From assembly GCA_965224105.1 (NCBI GenBank), contig CBDCYH010000001.1, positions 1 to 64,000 on the forward strand: a DNA stretch of 64,000 nt, given 5' to 3'. Source of the DNA: CBDCYH01 sp965224105. GTDB lineage: Bacteria; Bacteroidota; Rhodothermia; Rhodothermales; JABDKH01. A model generated the notes under the pieces. It saw only the letters and a program-made list of their open reading frames with translations. It was not told the DNA's origin and did not search any database. The position numbers and the translations under genes were made by a program. Numbering within the stretch: position 1 is the stretch's first letter; each line of letters starts with the position of its first letter. Shown here one piece after another: positions 34,886-43,810 of the stretch.

Positions 34886-35584
34886 TTGGCCGCTCCCGCT
34901 CCTGGACATCGCGGTAGTCTCACAACGAAAAATTCAGAAAGCGGCGGTATTCAATCCTGTATTGTTAAACTCGTCGCCGCAGTTTTTGCGCTGGTCGCTC
35001 TTGTAACGCTCCCTATTGTTATCCTCGTGCGGACTGCGACATATCTGTACCTTGTCCAAGGTGTGAATCATTGGGTATCTATTCTTGCCGGGATGGTTGC
35101 GCTAACCATCCTTCTTGCAATTTATCTGGCCGGAGCCTCTCTCTTTGTAAAGTCCGACAAAGTGTTCTCTGCGAATCGATTCAAGCTCATCGCGGTGGTT
35201 GTCTCATTGTGTTGCCTGTATGGCATTCTTTATACATCTGGCGCACACTTCAAATCGGAGTCTGTGAGGACAACTTACACCTCGCTCCATCCGATATTGC
35301 GTCTCGCAACGAGTGCGCTGTTTGTGGTTGACAGCAAGGCCGTGGTGACCGACATCAGTCGCGTGCCAGAGGACTATTCGCGCATGGGATTGTCCGTGAA
35401 TGAAAACTCACTGCACTATAAACAGGCTGATGGCTATGCCCACGCGGTAGACTTGCGGACCAATGGACGTTCGTGGTTCAGGAATATCGTCGTCGTTGGA
35501 TACTTTCGGATTTTGGGTTTGCGGACGCTGCGGCACGTAGGAACCGCAGATCATATTCACATTTCGCTTCCCAACCCACGCTAG
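34886..35584 (+). CDS. Membrane protein with an M15-peptidase-like C-terminal domain
   Basis: The 232-residue product starts at a TTG (34886, with a weak GGA upstream); no ATG or GTG is found before the first membrane segment. It has three hydrophobic segments (about 28-52, 63-85, 97-117), then a soluble tail. The tail carries NSLHYKQADGYAHAVDLRT and HVGTADHIHISLP, which resemble the SxHxxGxAxDL and HxH zinc motifs of the M15/hedgehog-type metallopeptidase fold (VanX, VanY, DD-carboxypeptidases). If active it would trim peptidoglycan peptides. The spacing is not canonical, so the assignment is tentative. It converges with the histidine kinase (1 base). Confidence 0.6.
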   Translation: MAAPAPGHRGSLTTKNSESGGIQSCIVKLVAAVFALVALVTLPIVILVRTATYLYLVQGVNHWVSILAGMVALTILLAIYLAGASLFVKSDKVFSANRFKLIAVVVSLCCLYGILYTSGAHFKSESVRTTYTSLHPILRLATSALFVVDSKAVVTDISRVPEDYSRMGLSVNENSLHYKQADGYAHAVDLRTNGRSWFRNIVVVGYFRILGLRTLRHVGTADHIHISLPNPR

Positions 35585-35585
35585 C

Positions 35586-38500
35586 TCACTTGTGATTCAT
35601 CAAGATTGGGGCCATGCGATCGTACTCCGACACAATCTCGTTAATTAGTGATTGTATTCTGTCAGCATCTTCTTCTGAGGATGACTGCAGTCTGTCACAG
35701 AGTGACGCCAATCCAACAAGTCCAACCTGCGCACTACTCGACTTGATGGTGTGCGCGGCCCTGGCGATGGCTCCGCGGTCTTGATTTGCCAAACCCAGCG
35801 CCAAATCGTTTAGTAGTCGCGGTGTAAGGGAGATGTAGCTGTCGATGAGGTCGATGACAAATTCTGGATCATCTTGCGCCAGTAAGGCGAGGGCTTCCTT
35901 CATTGCGACCGACGGGTCGACTTCCGGTTCATGCATCGGTTCGCCCCAATCGGCCTCCGTGTGTACAAGGTCCTCGATGATCGATTTAGGTTGGCCGGAC
36001 TCCGCAATCAGATGTGGCGCTGCTTTACCGGTTGCCGGCTTGATCTGTTGCAACGTCTCAGCGATCTCTGCCAGTCGAACAGGTTTGGCAAGGAAGTAAT
36101 CCATGCCAGCCTCCAGGCACTCGTCCCGGTCTGTTGCCTGAGCATCGGCAGTGAGGGCAACGATTACCGGTTGCCTATCCTTAGCAAGGTTCTTCCTAAT
36201 TACGCGAGTAGCTTCCATTCCATCCATCTCCGGCATCTGCCGATCCATAAACACGACGTCGTAATTCACGCGCTCAAATGCGGCAACAGCCTCTATTCCA
36301 TTTGCAACGACGTCTACGGTGTAGCCCAAACGTTCGAGCATTCGGCGGGCGACCTTTTGGTTTACAATGTTGTCCTCGGCAACCAGGATTTTTAGAGGAA
36401 TTTCTTTTGCCATGCTCGCATCGACATAGCTTAAACCGCTGCCAACATATTCATCGACAAAGTCCTCATCCAGCACGCGGCACAGTGCTCCAAAGATACG
36501 CCGACATTTAAGTGGTTTTGTCGCCCAGCCATCTACATACTTGGAATTAATCTTGGGACGATGCCCCACGCTCGACATCATTACGATCGGAGTACGATCC
36601 TTCAGGCGAGTACGAATCGTTTGTGCTGCCTCGATGCCGTTCATGTCACGCAACTTTGAGTCAAGCAGGATGACGTCAAATTCGGTCCTTCCTGTCAGGC
36701 AAGTAACCAGTTCTTTGCCTCCCGACAAAACATGGGTTGCAGCGCCGATAGCCTCCAACTCGTAGGAGAGGATGTCGGCAAGTGTTGGACTGACAGCTAC
36801 AATTGCAATGGATTTTCCGGTCAGGACTCTGGAGTAAATCTGAGCTTCGTCGACTGCCTGAAGATTGCCAACCTGCACTGGTAGTTTGAAGGTAAACGTT
36901 GACCCTAATCCCACCTCACTTTCGACGCTGATTGAACCACCCATGAGTTCGACGAGTCTTTTGGAGATAGTCAGACCGAGCCCGGTTCCACCATATTTTC
37001 TGGTTGTTGAAGCGTCTGCTTGTGTGAAGGCGCGGAACAGGTTTTCCAGCTTGTCTTTTGCAATTCCGACACCTGTATCTTGCACAGCGACGCAGAGCTC
37101 GCAAGAATCGTTGGTGGTTTTCTCAGCAGACACAAACACACGAACCTCGCCTCCCTCGGTAAACTTTACCGCATTTGCTACGAGGTTCACTATCGTTTGA
37201 CGGGTCCTTGTCTGGTCTCCAATGATTTCGGTTGGAACGTTTGGGTCGAGTCTGTACATAAGCTCAACCCTCTTGCTAGACGCTTGGGCTGAAACCAGAT
37301 CAATCGCCTCTTCAACCATCGACCGGACCAGGTATGGGGCCTGCTCAAACTCAACCTTTCCTGCCTCTATCTTGGAGAAGTCGAGGATGTCATTGATAAT
37401 CGATAGCAGAGCTTCACCTGAGGTACGGATTGTTTCGACGTAGTCTGCCTGCTCGGCGGTTAGCTTTAGATCTGCAAGCAGACTAGTCATCCCGATGACG
37501 GCGTTCATCGGTGTGCGAAGTTCGTGGCTCATGTTTGCGAGGAAGCGTCCCTTGGCATGCGTTGCCTCCTCGGCAATTTTTTTCGCGCTTTTGAGTTCAC
37601 CCACTGCGTCGGACAATTGGCGTGTCTGACGTTTGAGTGCTGCCTCTGCCATTTTCCGCGTTGTAATGTCTTCGATCGTTCCCTCGTAGTACGACAGTTT
37701 CCCGTGGGCATCCATTACAGCCCTGGCATTTTCCCGAACGTATAGAGAGGCCTTGCCCTTTGAATTCCAAATCGTTTCGTAATCCGTTACCTCACCGAGG
37801 GCTGACAACCTGGCTTCAAATTTATCTCGTGCCTTACGATCAACGAATCCATCCATTTTGATATTCCGGGAGAGAACATCGTTTGCACTATCGTATCCAA
37901 GCATTTTCGCGAATACACTGTTGGCAGCAACGAGTTTACCCTGGGCGTTGATTCGGTAGATACCCGCCGGGACGTTTTCGAATAGTCGTCTGTACTTGCT
38001 CTCACTTTTCTTTGCTGCTTCAACCGCGATTTCCAGCTCGTGCCTGGCATCCTCTGCATCGTCGAAAGCTTGTTTTGCATCCTGCAGCGCCTGCTTTAGG
38101 GTCGCGTTTCTTTCCTCCTCCTGACGATTGTTGAGGCGGGTTCGCGCAAATCCATTCCGTGCCAGGTGGATCATTATCGCGATGCTGCATGCACCAACGA
38201 GTTCGATTCCAAAGAACATCCAAAGAGCGTTTGGTTCGGCGAACAGCGCCACGACTACAAACGCCGAGCACACAACAAGCAAGAGTCCCAGCAAACCTCT
38301 GGAAGAGAGAATCAGAAAACCAGACAACGTTACCGCCAGCAGTATCGAGGTTGTATTTTCTGGCGAGGGTTGCACAAACAGGTGGAGCAGGGAAATGCCC
38401 ACCGCCATCGTACAAATTGTCCCGCTAATTTCGTGCGCCCACATCAGAACCCACTCGCCCTTCTTACAGATGCCGTTAAGGACAATGCAGAAGACGCAAC

Positions 38501-38771
38501 CTACAATGCAGAGCGCGGCCATCCCCACCGAGAAAACCGTGTCCGAGAAGAAGTAGAAGACGATGGCCGACACGATAAAGACGACCGCAAGACCTGGGGT
38601 AGTTGACCGAACGGATTCCACAATCGTCTCCCTGATGGCGATCTCGGAGTCGGTGAGCCGGGTGGCGTCGGAATTTCGCTGCCGGAGAGCTCGCCTCAGC
38701 CCGCCGACGGAGTTGGCCTCCTCGACATTGTTTTCCCTATCTGGGGGGCTTGTGGGGCTGGTTGGAAACAT
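35586..38771 (-). CDS. Hybrid sensor histidine kinase (TM-PAS-HisKA-HATPase-REC-REC-HPt)
   Basis: The 1061-residue multistep phosphorelay protein, like BarA or ArcB in layout. About six hydrophobic segments span residues 58-205 and a coiled coil 210-260. A PAS domain (about 262-375) starts KYRRLFENVPAGIYRINAQG and ends YYEGTIEDITTRK. HisKA has H416 in NMSHELRTPMNAV; HATPase has NLVANAVKF, DTGVGI and GGTGLGLTI. Receiver 1 keeps the phospho-Asp (VILLDSKLRDMNG) but lacks the acidic pair. Receiver 2 is complete (ILVAEDN, VFMDRQMPEMDG, FLAKP). HPt has H1007 in AAHTIKSSSAQVG. No partner regulator is adjacent; the NtrC-type regulator at 52381 is one possible target. Confidence 0.95.
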   Translation of the reverse strand: MFPTSPTSPPDRENNVEEANSVGGLRRALRQRNSDATRLTDSEIAIRETIVESVRSTTPGLAVVFIVSAIVFYFFSDTVFSVGMAALCIVGCVFCIVLNGICKKGEWVLMWAHEISGTICTMAVGISLLHLFVQPSPENTTSILLAVTLSGFLILSSRGLLGLLLVVCSAFVVVALFAEPNALWMFFGIELVGACSIAIMIHLARNGFARTRLNNRQEEERNATLKQALQDAKQAFDDAEDARHELEIAVEAAKKSESKYRRLFENVPAGIYRINAQGKLVAANSVFAKMLGYDSANDVLSRNIKMDGFVDRKARDKFEARLSALGEVTDYETIWNSKGKASLYVRENARAVMDAHGKLSYYEGTIEDITTRKMAEAALKRQTRQLSDAVGELKSAKKIAEEATHAKGRFLANMSHELRTPMNAVIGMTSLLADLKLTAEQADYVETIRTSGEALLSIINDILDFSKIEAGKVEFEQAPYLVRSMVEEAIDLVSAQASSKRVELMYRLDPNVPTEIIGDQTRTRQTIVNLVANAVKFTEGGEVRVFVSAEKTTNDSCELCVAVQDTGVGIAKDKLENLFRAFTQADASTTRKYGGTGLGLTISKRLVELMGGSISVESEVGLGSTFTFKLPVQVGNLQAVDEAQIYSRVLTGKSIAIVAVSPTLADILSYELEAIGAATHVLSGGKELVTCLTGRTEFDVILLDSKLRDMNGIEAAQTIRTRLKDRTPIVMMSSVGHRPKINSKYVDGWATKPLKCRRIFGALCRVLDEDFVDEYVGSGLSYVDASMAKEIPLKILVAEDNIVNQKVARRMLERLGYTVDVVANGIEAVAAFERVNYDVVFMDRQMPEMDGMEATRVIRKNLAKDRQPVIVALTADAQATDRDECLEAGMDYFLAKPVRLAEIAETLQQIKPATGKAAPHLIAESGQPKSIIEDLVHTEADWGEPMHEPEVDPSVAMKEALALLAQDDPEFVIDLIDSYISLTPRLLNDLALGLANQDRGAIARAAHTIKSSSAQVGLVGLASLCDRLQSSSEEDADRIQSLINEIVSEYDRMAPILMNHK

Positions 38772-39024
38772 GTACCTGCTTGCGAGATCTGCGTATTCTC
38801 ACCTAATCGTCATTTTGTGTCCATTGTAAAGCCTCAACCGGTCCATAGAAGCCAAAATCGACGATATCAGGTGGCAAGTCGGAACGGTCTGCCGTTATCT
38901 GAATACAATCCCGCGATTCGGCGACAGGACGCTGGCACTCAAGACACGAGGCAATCTTCCCCCAGGTACAGAACGACATATCCGCTAGACGCATCCAGCC
39001 AGGAAAGCTGGGAGAGGTTTCGCC

Positions 39025-39528
39025 ATGCTGAGTGGACACGTCCTCGTTCTGAACAGAGACTACCGCGCGCTGTCGATCTGCAGTGTTCGGCGCGCAATAT
39101 GCCTGCTTTTGCTGGAAAAGGCGGAACTCGTTCAGGCCACGCCAGAACAGTTCATACGCTCATCATCGACAGCCTTGCCGCGACCAAGCATTGTAAGGCT
39201 GACCCTTTTCGTAAAGGTGCCATACCGACGAATTATGCTGTCCCGAAAAAACGTGCTTCGGCGAGACGGCTTCAAGTGCCAGTACTGTGGTGCCCGGGAC
39301 AAATTGACGATCGACCATGTGCATCCAAAGTCCCGAGGTGGCAAGGACTCCTGGGAGAATCTAGTCTCCGCGTGTGTTCCTTGCAATAACAGGAAGGGAA
39401 ACAAGACACCCGAGGAGGCAAACATGAATTTGCTGCGCAAACCTTTTCGGCCAAGTCATGTTATGTTCATCCGGGATTTTGTTGGCAACGTCGATGATTC
39501 CTGGAAACCGTATTTATTCCTGGCCTAA
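39025..39528 (+). CDS. HNH endonuclease family protein
   Basis: The 167-residue product carries an HNH nuclease domain in its C-terminal two thirds: RRDGFKCQYCGARDKLTIDH, then VHPKSRGGKDSWENLVSACV with PCNNRKGNKT. The two CxxC pairs (CQYC and CVPC) should hold structural zinc, and the DH, N and N residues form the metal-dependent catalytic core. The N-terminal part (VLVLNRDYRALSICSVRRAI) is typical of the stand-alone HNH family common in Bacteroidota and cyanobacteria. GGAGAGG at 39011-39017 is a likely ribosome site. No methylase or phage gene is nearby; the substrate is unknown. Confidence 0.9.
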   Translation: MLSGHVLVLNRDYRALSICSVRRAICLLLLEKAELVQATPEQFIRSSSTALPRPSIVRLTLFVKVPYRRIMLSRKNVLRRDGFKCQYCGARDKLTIDHVHPKSRGGKDSWENLVSACVPCNNRKGNKTPEEANMNLLRKPFRPSHVMFIRDFVGNVDDSWKPYLFLA

Positions 39529-39550
39529 CCCAACGTCCCGTAATTCCCGC

Positions 39551-40066
39551 ATGCCGAACTCTGTAAAAGTAATTGCTCGACTGCTGTGGTTCGCGCCACT
39601 CCTCCTATTCCTGCTGGCAATAAACCAGGCCCGGGTGGCCGTTGATTTACGCGAGACCCTAAATAGCGGGGCACGGGCAACAGCCGTGGTAACAGATTTC
39701 GACAAGGTCGATCGAGCGGATGTGACGTATGGCTACGTAAGCCTCGAGGTACCCATGGCCGATGGTTCGACGCTGGTAAAAGAAAAGCTAACCTTGCCGT
39801 ACACGCTGTTGCCTCACGTCGCGGGTCAGGAATCTTTGGAAGTGTTGGTACTTCCAGGTAGTCAACAGGAGGTGGTCATTGCTTCCATTGCGCAGACACA
39901 GTGGAAGATCGCAGCCATTCAGGCGGCGATGGCGTTTGGGGCCTGCATCCTGTTTGGATTGGGGGTTAACTGGTGGAACAGGTATCTGGCTAGGGAAGGG
40001 GACCCTGCCTACCGGGAGTACATTCCTGAAGCAGAGCAGGAACCCGCAGAAGTAGCTAGCCTGTAG
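39551..40066 (+). CDS. Small membrane protein with a DUF3592-like pattern
   Basis: The 171-residue product starts at ATG 39551, 22 bases after the HNH gene; a longer frame from 39458 overlaps that gene and looks unlike protein. It has two hydrophobic segments (VIARLLWFAPLLLFLLAI near the N terminus and IQAAMAFGACILFGLGV near residue 125). Between them is a soluble beta-rich stretch (RATAVVTDFDKVD, VSLEVPMADGSTL, SLEVLVLPGSQQEVVIA). This topology resembles DUF3592. The end overlaps the convergent MsrP-like gene by 11 bases. Function unknown. Confidence 0.7.
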   Translation: MPNSVKVIARLLWFAPLLLFLLAINQARVAVDLRETLNSGARATAVVTDFDKVDRADVTYGYVSLEVPMADGSTLVKEKLTLPYTLLPHVAGQESLEVLVLPGSQQEVVIASIAQTQWKIAAIQAAMAFGACILFGLGVNWWNRYLAREGDPAYREYIPEAEQEPAEVASL

Positions 40067-41078
40067 GCTCTTCGGGGTACATGTCTCCTACGTATTCAGC
40101 GTAACCGTTGAAAAGTTGAGTGCCTACGCGCTGAACGTTTTTGGTTGATGAGATAAACCTTTCGCTTGCCTGTGACCAGCGCGGATGAGGTACATGCGGA
40201 TTTACGTTTGAAAGGAAACTGTACTCGGTTGGAGCAAGATCATTCCAAAAAGTCCGTGGCTGTTTTCGGATGAATTCGATCTCGGCGACCGCCTTCGCTC
40301 CTTTGTAGCCGTACTTCCATGGTAATACCATCCGCATGGGAGAGCCGCTTTGTTTCGGAAGCGGTTGACCATACATCGCAGTAGCCATGAAGGCCAAACC
40401 GTTTGTGGCTTCGTCAATACGAAGACCTTCGTAGTACGGCCACTCATACCAACTTTGGCTAACGATGCCTGGCATTTCCTTTTTCTTCGCGGCACTCAGG
40501 AAACGAACGTGTGTTGCGGCAGATAAGGGCTTGCAGAGCTCAATCAGAGACCTCAGGGGGAATCCAGTCCATGGGACCGTCATCGACCAGGCCTCTACAC
40601 ATCGGAAGCGGTAGAGCCGCTCCTCCAAAGGCATTTTATTAATCAGGTCGGCGACATCGATCTCAAATTCTTTTTCCACTTCACCGCGGACTTTCAGGGT
40701 AGCTGGGAACGGATTGTATTTCTCCGTGGCACTCCAGATCTCTTTCGTGTTTCCAAATTCGTAGAAGTTGTTGTATGACGCAGCTGCGAGGTGGTCCGTA
40801 ACGACCCTTTCTGGAACGACATACTCAGCATTTCTCGCCGCTGGCAGACCTTCCCGCGGAGCATTTTCAGGAATTGTGTCCAGCGGTCCTATTCCCGTAC
40901 GAGCCGACGGGCTTTTAGCCCCAATGCCGCGCGGCTCACATCTCCATGCTGCAGTGCTCAATCCTATTGATCCCAACCCAAGTGTCCGAATGAAGTCGCG
41001 CCTTCCGACGTATGTCGCTTCATCAGTCGCCTCCGATTCTTTAATGCGCCAACCTTCCGGAATAATTACGTGTGCCAT
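40056..41078 (-). CDS. msrP: MsrP/YedY-like molybdopterin-dependent sulfoxide reductase
   Basis: MsrP is a periplasmic Mo-molybdopterin enzyme that repairs methionine sulfoxide in envelope proteins. The 340-residue protein has a twin-arginine signal (GRRDFIRTLGLGSIGLSTAAW), FYEFGNTKEIWSA, LPLEERLYRFRCVEAWSMTVPW with the Mo-ligand cysteine C160, WYEWPYYEGLRIDEA, and MVLPWKYGYKGAKAVAEIEFI. All are hallmarks of the family. The membrane heme partner MsrQ is not adjacent, so the electron donor is unclear. It is divergent from the TPP-riboswitch receptor. Confidence 0.93.
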   Translation of the reverse strand: MAHVIIPEGWRIKESEATDEATYVGRRDFIRTLGLGSIGLSTAAWRCEPRGIGAKSPSARTGIGPLDTIPENAPREGLPAARNAEYVVPERVVTDHLAAASYNNFYEFGNTKEIWSATEKYNPFPATLKVRGEVEKEFEIDVADLINKMPLEERLYRFRCVEAWSMTVPWTGFPLRSLIELCKPLSAATHVRFLSAAKKKEMPGIVSQSWYEWPYYEGLRIDEATNGLAFMATAMYGQPLPKQSGSPMRMVLPWKYGYKGAKAVAEIEFIRKQPRTFWNDLAPTEYSFLSNVNPHVPHPRWSQASERFISSTKNVQRVGTQLFNGYAEYVGDMYPEEPTG

Positions 41079-41124
41079 GTCTCGTACTTCTTGTGAATGC
41101 TAGCAAATGATTTTGCTCAAGCGT

Positions 41125-41132
41125 TATCTTTG
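41125..41132 (+). promoter_or_regulatory. Bacteroidota -7 promoter element before the TPP riboswitch
   Basis: TATCTTTG is an exact TAnnTTTG match directly upstream of the riboswitch aptamer, where a transcription start a few bases later would place the aptamer at the 5' end of the mRNA. A clear -33 TTTG at normal spacing is not seen. Confidence 0.55.
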
Positions 41133-41133
41133 C

Positions 41134-41213
41134 AACAGTTGGGGGTGCCCTTTGCGGGCTGAGATCAGACCCTTTGAACCTGATCCGGGTAATTCCGGCG
41201 AAGGGAAACAAAG
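41134..41213 (+). promoter_or_regulatory. TPP (THI-box) riboswitch
   Basis: The conserved thiamine pyrophosphate aptamer is visible. GGGGTGCC at 41142-41149 opens it, CTGAGA (41159-41164) is the pyrimidine-sensing core, ACCCTTTGAACCTGATCC follows, and GGGTAATTCCGGCGAAGGGA closes it. After the aptamer, TGCCAGTGATGGCA (41214-41227) can form a 5-bp hairpin and may be part of the expression platform. No terminator with a T run lies before the start codon, so control of translation is more likely. It should repress the downstream TonB receptor when TPP is plentiful. Confidence 0.95.
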
Positions 41214-41275
41214 ATGCCAGTGATGGCAATCAATACTGTAGTCTGATCGGTTGGTTTCTCTAATCTTGTCCGGTT

Positions 41276-43807
41276 ATGACTATGTTACAAAGATGTGATC
41301 TTTTCGCCCTGCTGATGCTTGTCGGAGCATTCATCAGCGCAAATCCCGCCTGGTGTCAGACTACGATTGCGGGTGTCGTTACGGATGCTAACGGCCTGGC
41401 CCTTGGAGGAGCGAACATCGAAGTGGTAAGCTTGCGATTAGGTCAGCCGCGCGGCGGAGATGTCACTGACTACGAAGGTCGCTTCGAAATACACATCAGT
41501 ACCACTGGGATGTATCGGGTGAAGGCCTCTTTTGTCGGGTACGCGGATTCGACTGCGACCCTAATGCTTACCCAGTTCTCAGATACAGTCACTATCGATT
41601 TTGCATTGAGACCAGTTGCACTGCAGCAACGTGAACTCACGATCGTTGCGTCGCGCTCATTGCCCGGCCGCTCACCGGTTACGACAAGCGAGCTTACGGA
41701 AGGCGACATTTGGCAGCTTCCGGCATTGCAAGACACGCCCATGCATCTCTCCACACGACCATCCATGGACAGTTATACTGAGAGCGGTAATGGTCTGGGC
41801 TATACGTACGTAAGCCTGCGCGGGTTTGACCAGCGAAGGATCGCTGTATCCATCAACGGGATTGCGCAGAATGATCCGGAAACGTTCGATGTTTTCTGGA
41901 TAAATTTCTTCGATCTGTCGAGCACAACAAAAGATATCCAAATTCAGCGGGGGGCATCGGGGGCTGTCTACGGTTCCTCCGGTATTGGAGGTGCGATCAA
42001 TTTGGTTACGGATCCTTTTGAAGCGAGGCCATCCATGACGATCGAGGGCGGTCTCGGGTCGTATGCATCGCGGAAGGTTTCTGTCCAGGCAAACTCCGGC
42101 CTAATCGGAAATCAGTTAATCCTTTTTGCGCGAGGTAGCCGTGTAGTATCCGATGGATATCGCGACTGGTCCTGGTCCAGGTTTTGGAGATTCCAGGGCG
42201 GCGTGAAGTGGTTCAACGAATCGACAACACTTTCCCTGCTAGCGTTCGCCGGGAGGCAGAACGATGCGCTCACCTACGTTGGCATCTCAAAGACGTCCAA
42301 CGATGTAATACCAACCGCAACTTCTGACGGAAGCATGGAAACGCGCCGGTCGAATTATTCGGAGTTCGCCGGCGAGATTGAGCGATTCCATCAACCGCGG
42401 TTCGAGTTGAGGCATGAACAGGCCCTTTCCGATAAGATTACTCTCGACCAGACGGCCTACGTGATTACAGGCGAGGGGAATTTTGATTTTGACGCATCAT
42501 TTAGATCCGCAAACTACCTTCGGCTGCCAGACGGTTTTGTGTCAGGCCCTGACAGAGACCTACCGCTGTTCGCGGCCAGAACAGATGTAACATCAGAGTC
42601 GGTGTATTTTCGCGCTTATTTGGATCAATGGAGAATCGGATGGCAACCCAAGCTCCTGATCACCGGGCGTCAATCCGCAAACACAACACTCGGCATAGAC
42701 GCAACACTGCATCGGTCACTTCGATGGGGGCGAGTTGAATCGTCCGACATCATCCCTGATGCCTTCGTCGGCGATAGCGACTACCGTGTTTATTCGATAA
42801 AAGGAGAGAAAGCTGTTGCCTCAATGTTCGGTTCTCATCGAAGAAGTGTAGGGCTGGATGTTATCCTGCAAGGTGACGTGCTCGTAACGCTCCGCCAGTA
42901 TCGTGTTTTTGATGAGGATTTTTTCGGCACGTCATTCACCACATCATATGCCTCAGTAAATCCGCGGTTGGGGGTTACCGTGTTTCCCGAACGCCCACTT
43001 ACGCATTACGCGAGTGTTGCCTTTGCAACACGCGAACCCCGCCTGAAGTCACTCTACGACGGTGAGGAGGCAGGTGCGGGAGCCACGCCAATGTTCGCAC
43101 CCACATCGGATGGCTCGTTTGATTATTCGAAACCGCTAGTCCGACCAGAAAAACTATTCAACATCGAAGGTGGGACAACCTGGAAATCGGCAAAGGCTAA
43201 GGTGGCAGTAACCGCATACTTAATGGCGTTTAAGGATGAGATCATTCCAAGCGGCGGCCTCGACCAATTCGGGATCCCAAGAACAGGTAACGCAGAACGA
43301 ACGCGACACGTAGGTCTGGAGATGGAGTCCACCTTCGCGCTTGCCCCATCACTTGAACTATATTCCTCGCTGGCTTTCAGTAAAAACACTTTCGTCGAGT
43401 TCACAGAGTATCAATCCGATGGTGCACCCGTTGACCGATCCGGTAATAATGTTGCAGGATTCCCAGAGCAAACAGCTTTTGCATCGTTAAGATATACGAG
43501 ACGTGGGGTTGAGGCGTCGGTCGGAGTAAACCACAGTGGGGGATATCCGGTCGACAATTCTACCTCCGGCGATGAGGACGCAACAGATCCTGCTCTCAAT
43601 CTGGATTCCTACTGGTTCGCGAATGCTTCTTTCCGGTACCAACCGGAAAACGTGAATGAACTGCGGGGTTTGGAGCTGTTCCTGGACATCAACAATGTTA
43701 CGAATCGCCGAGTCCTCCTGGCGGGGAACATTGGCTTTGGTGCGCCGCAGTTTTATCCTCTGGCCGAACGGAATTTCTTCGCTGGAGTGCGCTATACCGT
43801 ACAATAG
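41276..43807 (+). CDS. TonB-dependent receptor under TPP control, probable thiamine-type transporter
   Basis: The 843-residue outer-membrane transporter has a signal peptide (LFALLMLVGAFISANPAWC-QTT). A carboxypeptidase-regulatory-like domain follows (about 30-115, TIAGVVTDANGLALGGANIEV), then a plug (LQDTPMHLSTRPS, YTYVSLRGFDQRRIAVSING, IQIQRGASGAVYGSSGIGGA) and a 22-strand-type barrel ending in ERNFFAGVRYTVQ. The riboswitch just upstream indicates thiamine or a precursor as substrate; TPP-regulated TonB receptors (omr1) have been described in Bacteroidota. ATG at 41276 or 41282. No thiamine synthesis or inner-membrane transporter gene is adjacent. Confidence 0.92.
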   Translation: MTMLQRCDLFALLMLVGAFISANPAWCQTTIAGVVTDANGLALGGANIEVVSLRLGQPRGGDVTDYEGRFEIHISTTGMYRVKASFVGYADSTATLMLTQFSDTVTIDFALRPVALQQRELTIVASRSLPGRSPVTTSELTEGDIWQLPALQDTPMHLSTRPSMDSYTESGNGLGYTYVSLRGFDQRRIAVSINGIAQNDPETFDVFWINFFDLSSTTKDIQIQRGASGAVYGSSGIGGAINLVTDPFEARPSMTIEGGLGSYASRKVSVQANSGLIGNQLILFARGSRVVSDGYRDWSWSRFWRFQGGVKWFNESTTLSLLAFAGRQNDALTYVGISKTSNDVIPTATSDGSMETRRSNYSEFAGEIERFHQPRFELRHEQALSDKITLDQTAYVITGEGNFDFDASFRSANYLRLPDGFVSGPDRDLPLFAARTDVTSESVYFRAYLDQWRIGWQPKLLITGRQSANTTLGIDATLHRSLRWGRVESSDIIPDAFVGDSDYRVYSIKGEKAVASMFGSHRRSVGLDVILQGDVLVTLRQYRVFDEDFFGTSFTTSYASVNPRLGVTVFPERPLTHYASVAFATREPRLKSLYDGEEAGAGATPMFAPTSDGSFDYSKPLVRPEKLFNIEGGTTWKSAKAKVAVTAYLMAFKDEIIPSGGLDQFGIPRTGNAERTRHVGLEMESTFALAPSLELYSSLAFSKNTFVEFTEYQSDGAPVDRSGNNVAGFPEQTAFASLRYTRRGVEASVGVNHSGGYPVDNSTSGDEDATDPALNLDSYWFANASFRYQPENVNELRGLELFLDINNVTNRRVLLAGNIGFGAPQFYPLAERNFFAGVRYTVQ

Positions 43808-43810
43808 GCG

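Noticed and set aside
38772..39024. Short open frames in the kinase-HNH gap
   Set aside because: No protein-like composition and no start context; the gap likely holds two divergent promoters, though I could not identify them.
39025..39528. HNH gene as part of a restriction or phage defence system
   Set aside because: No methylase, helicase or phage gene is adjacent; it matches a common stand-alone family.
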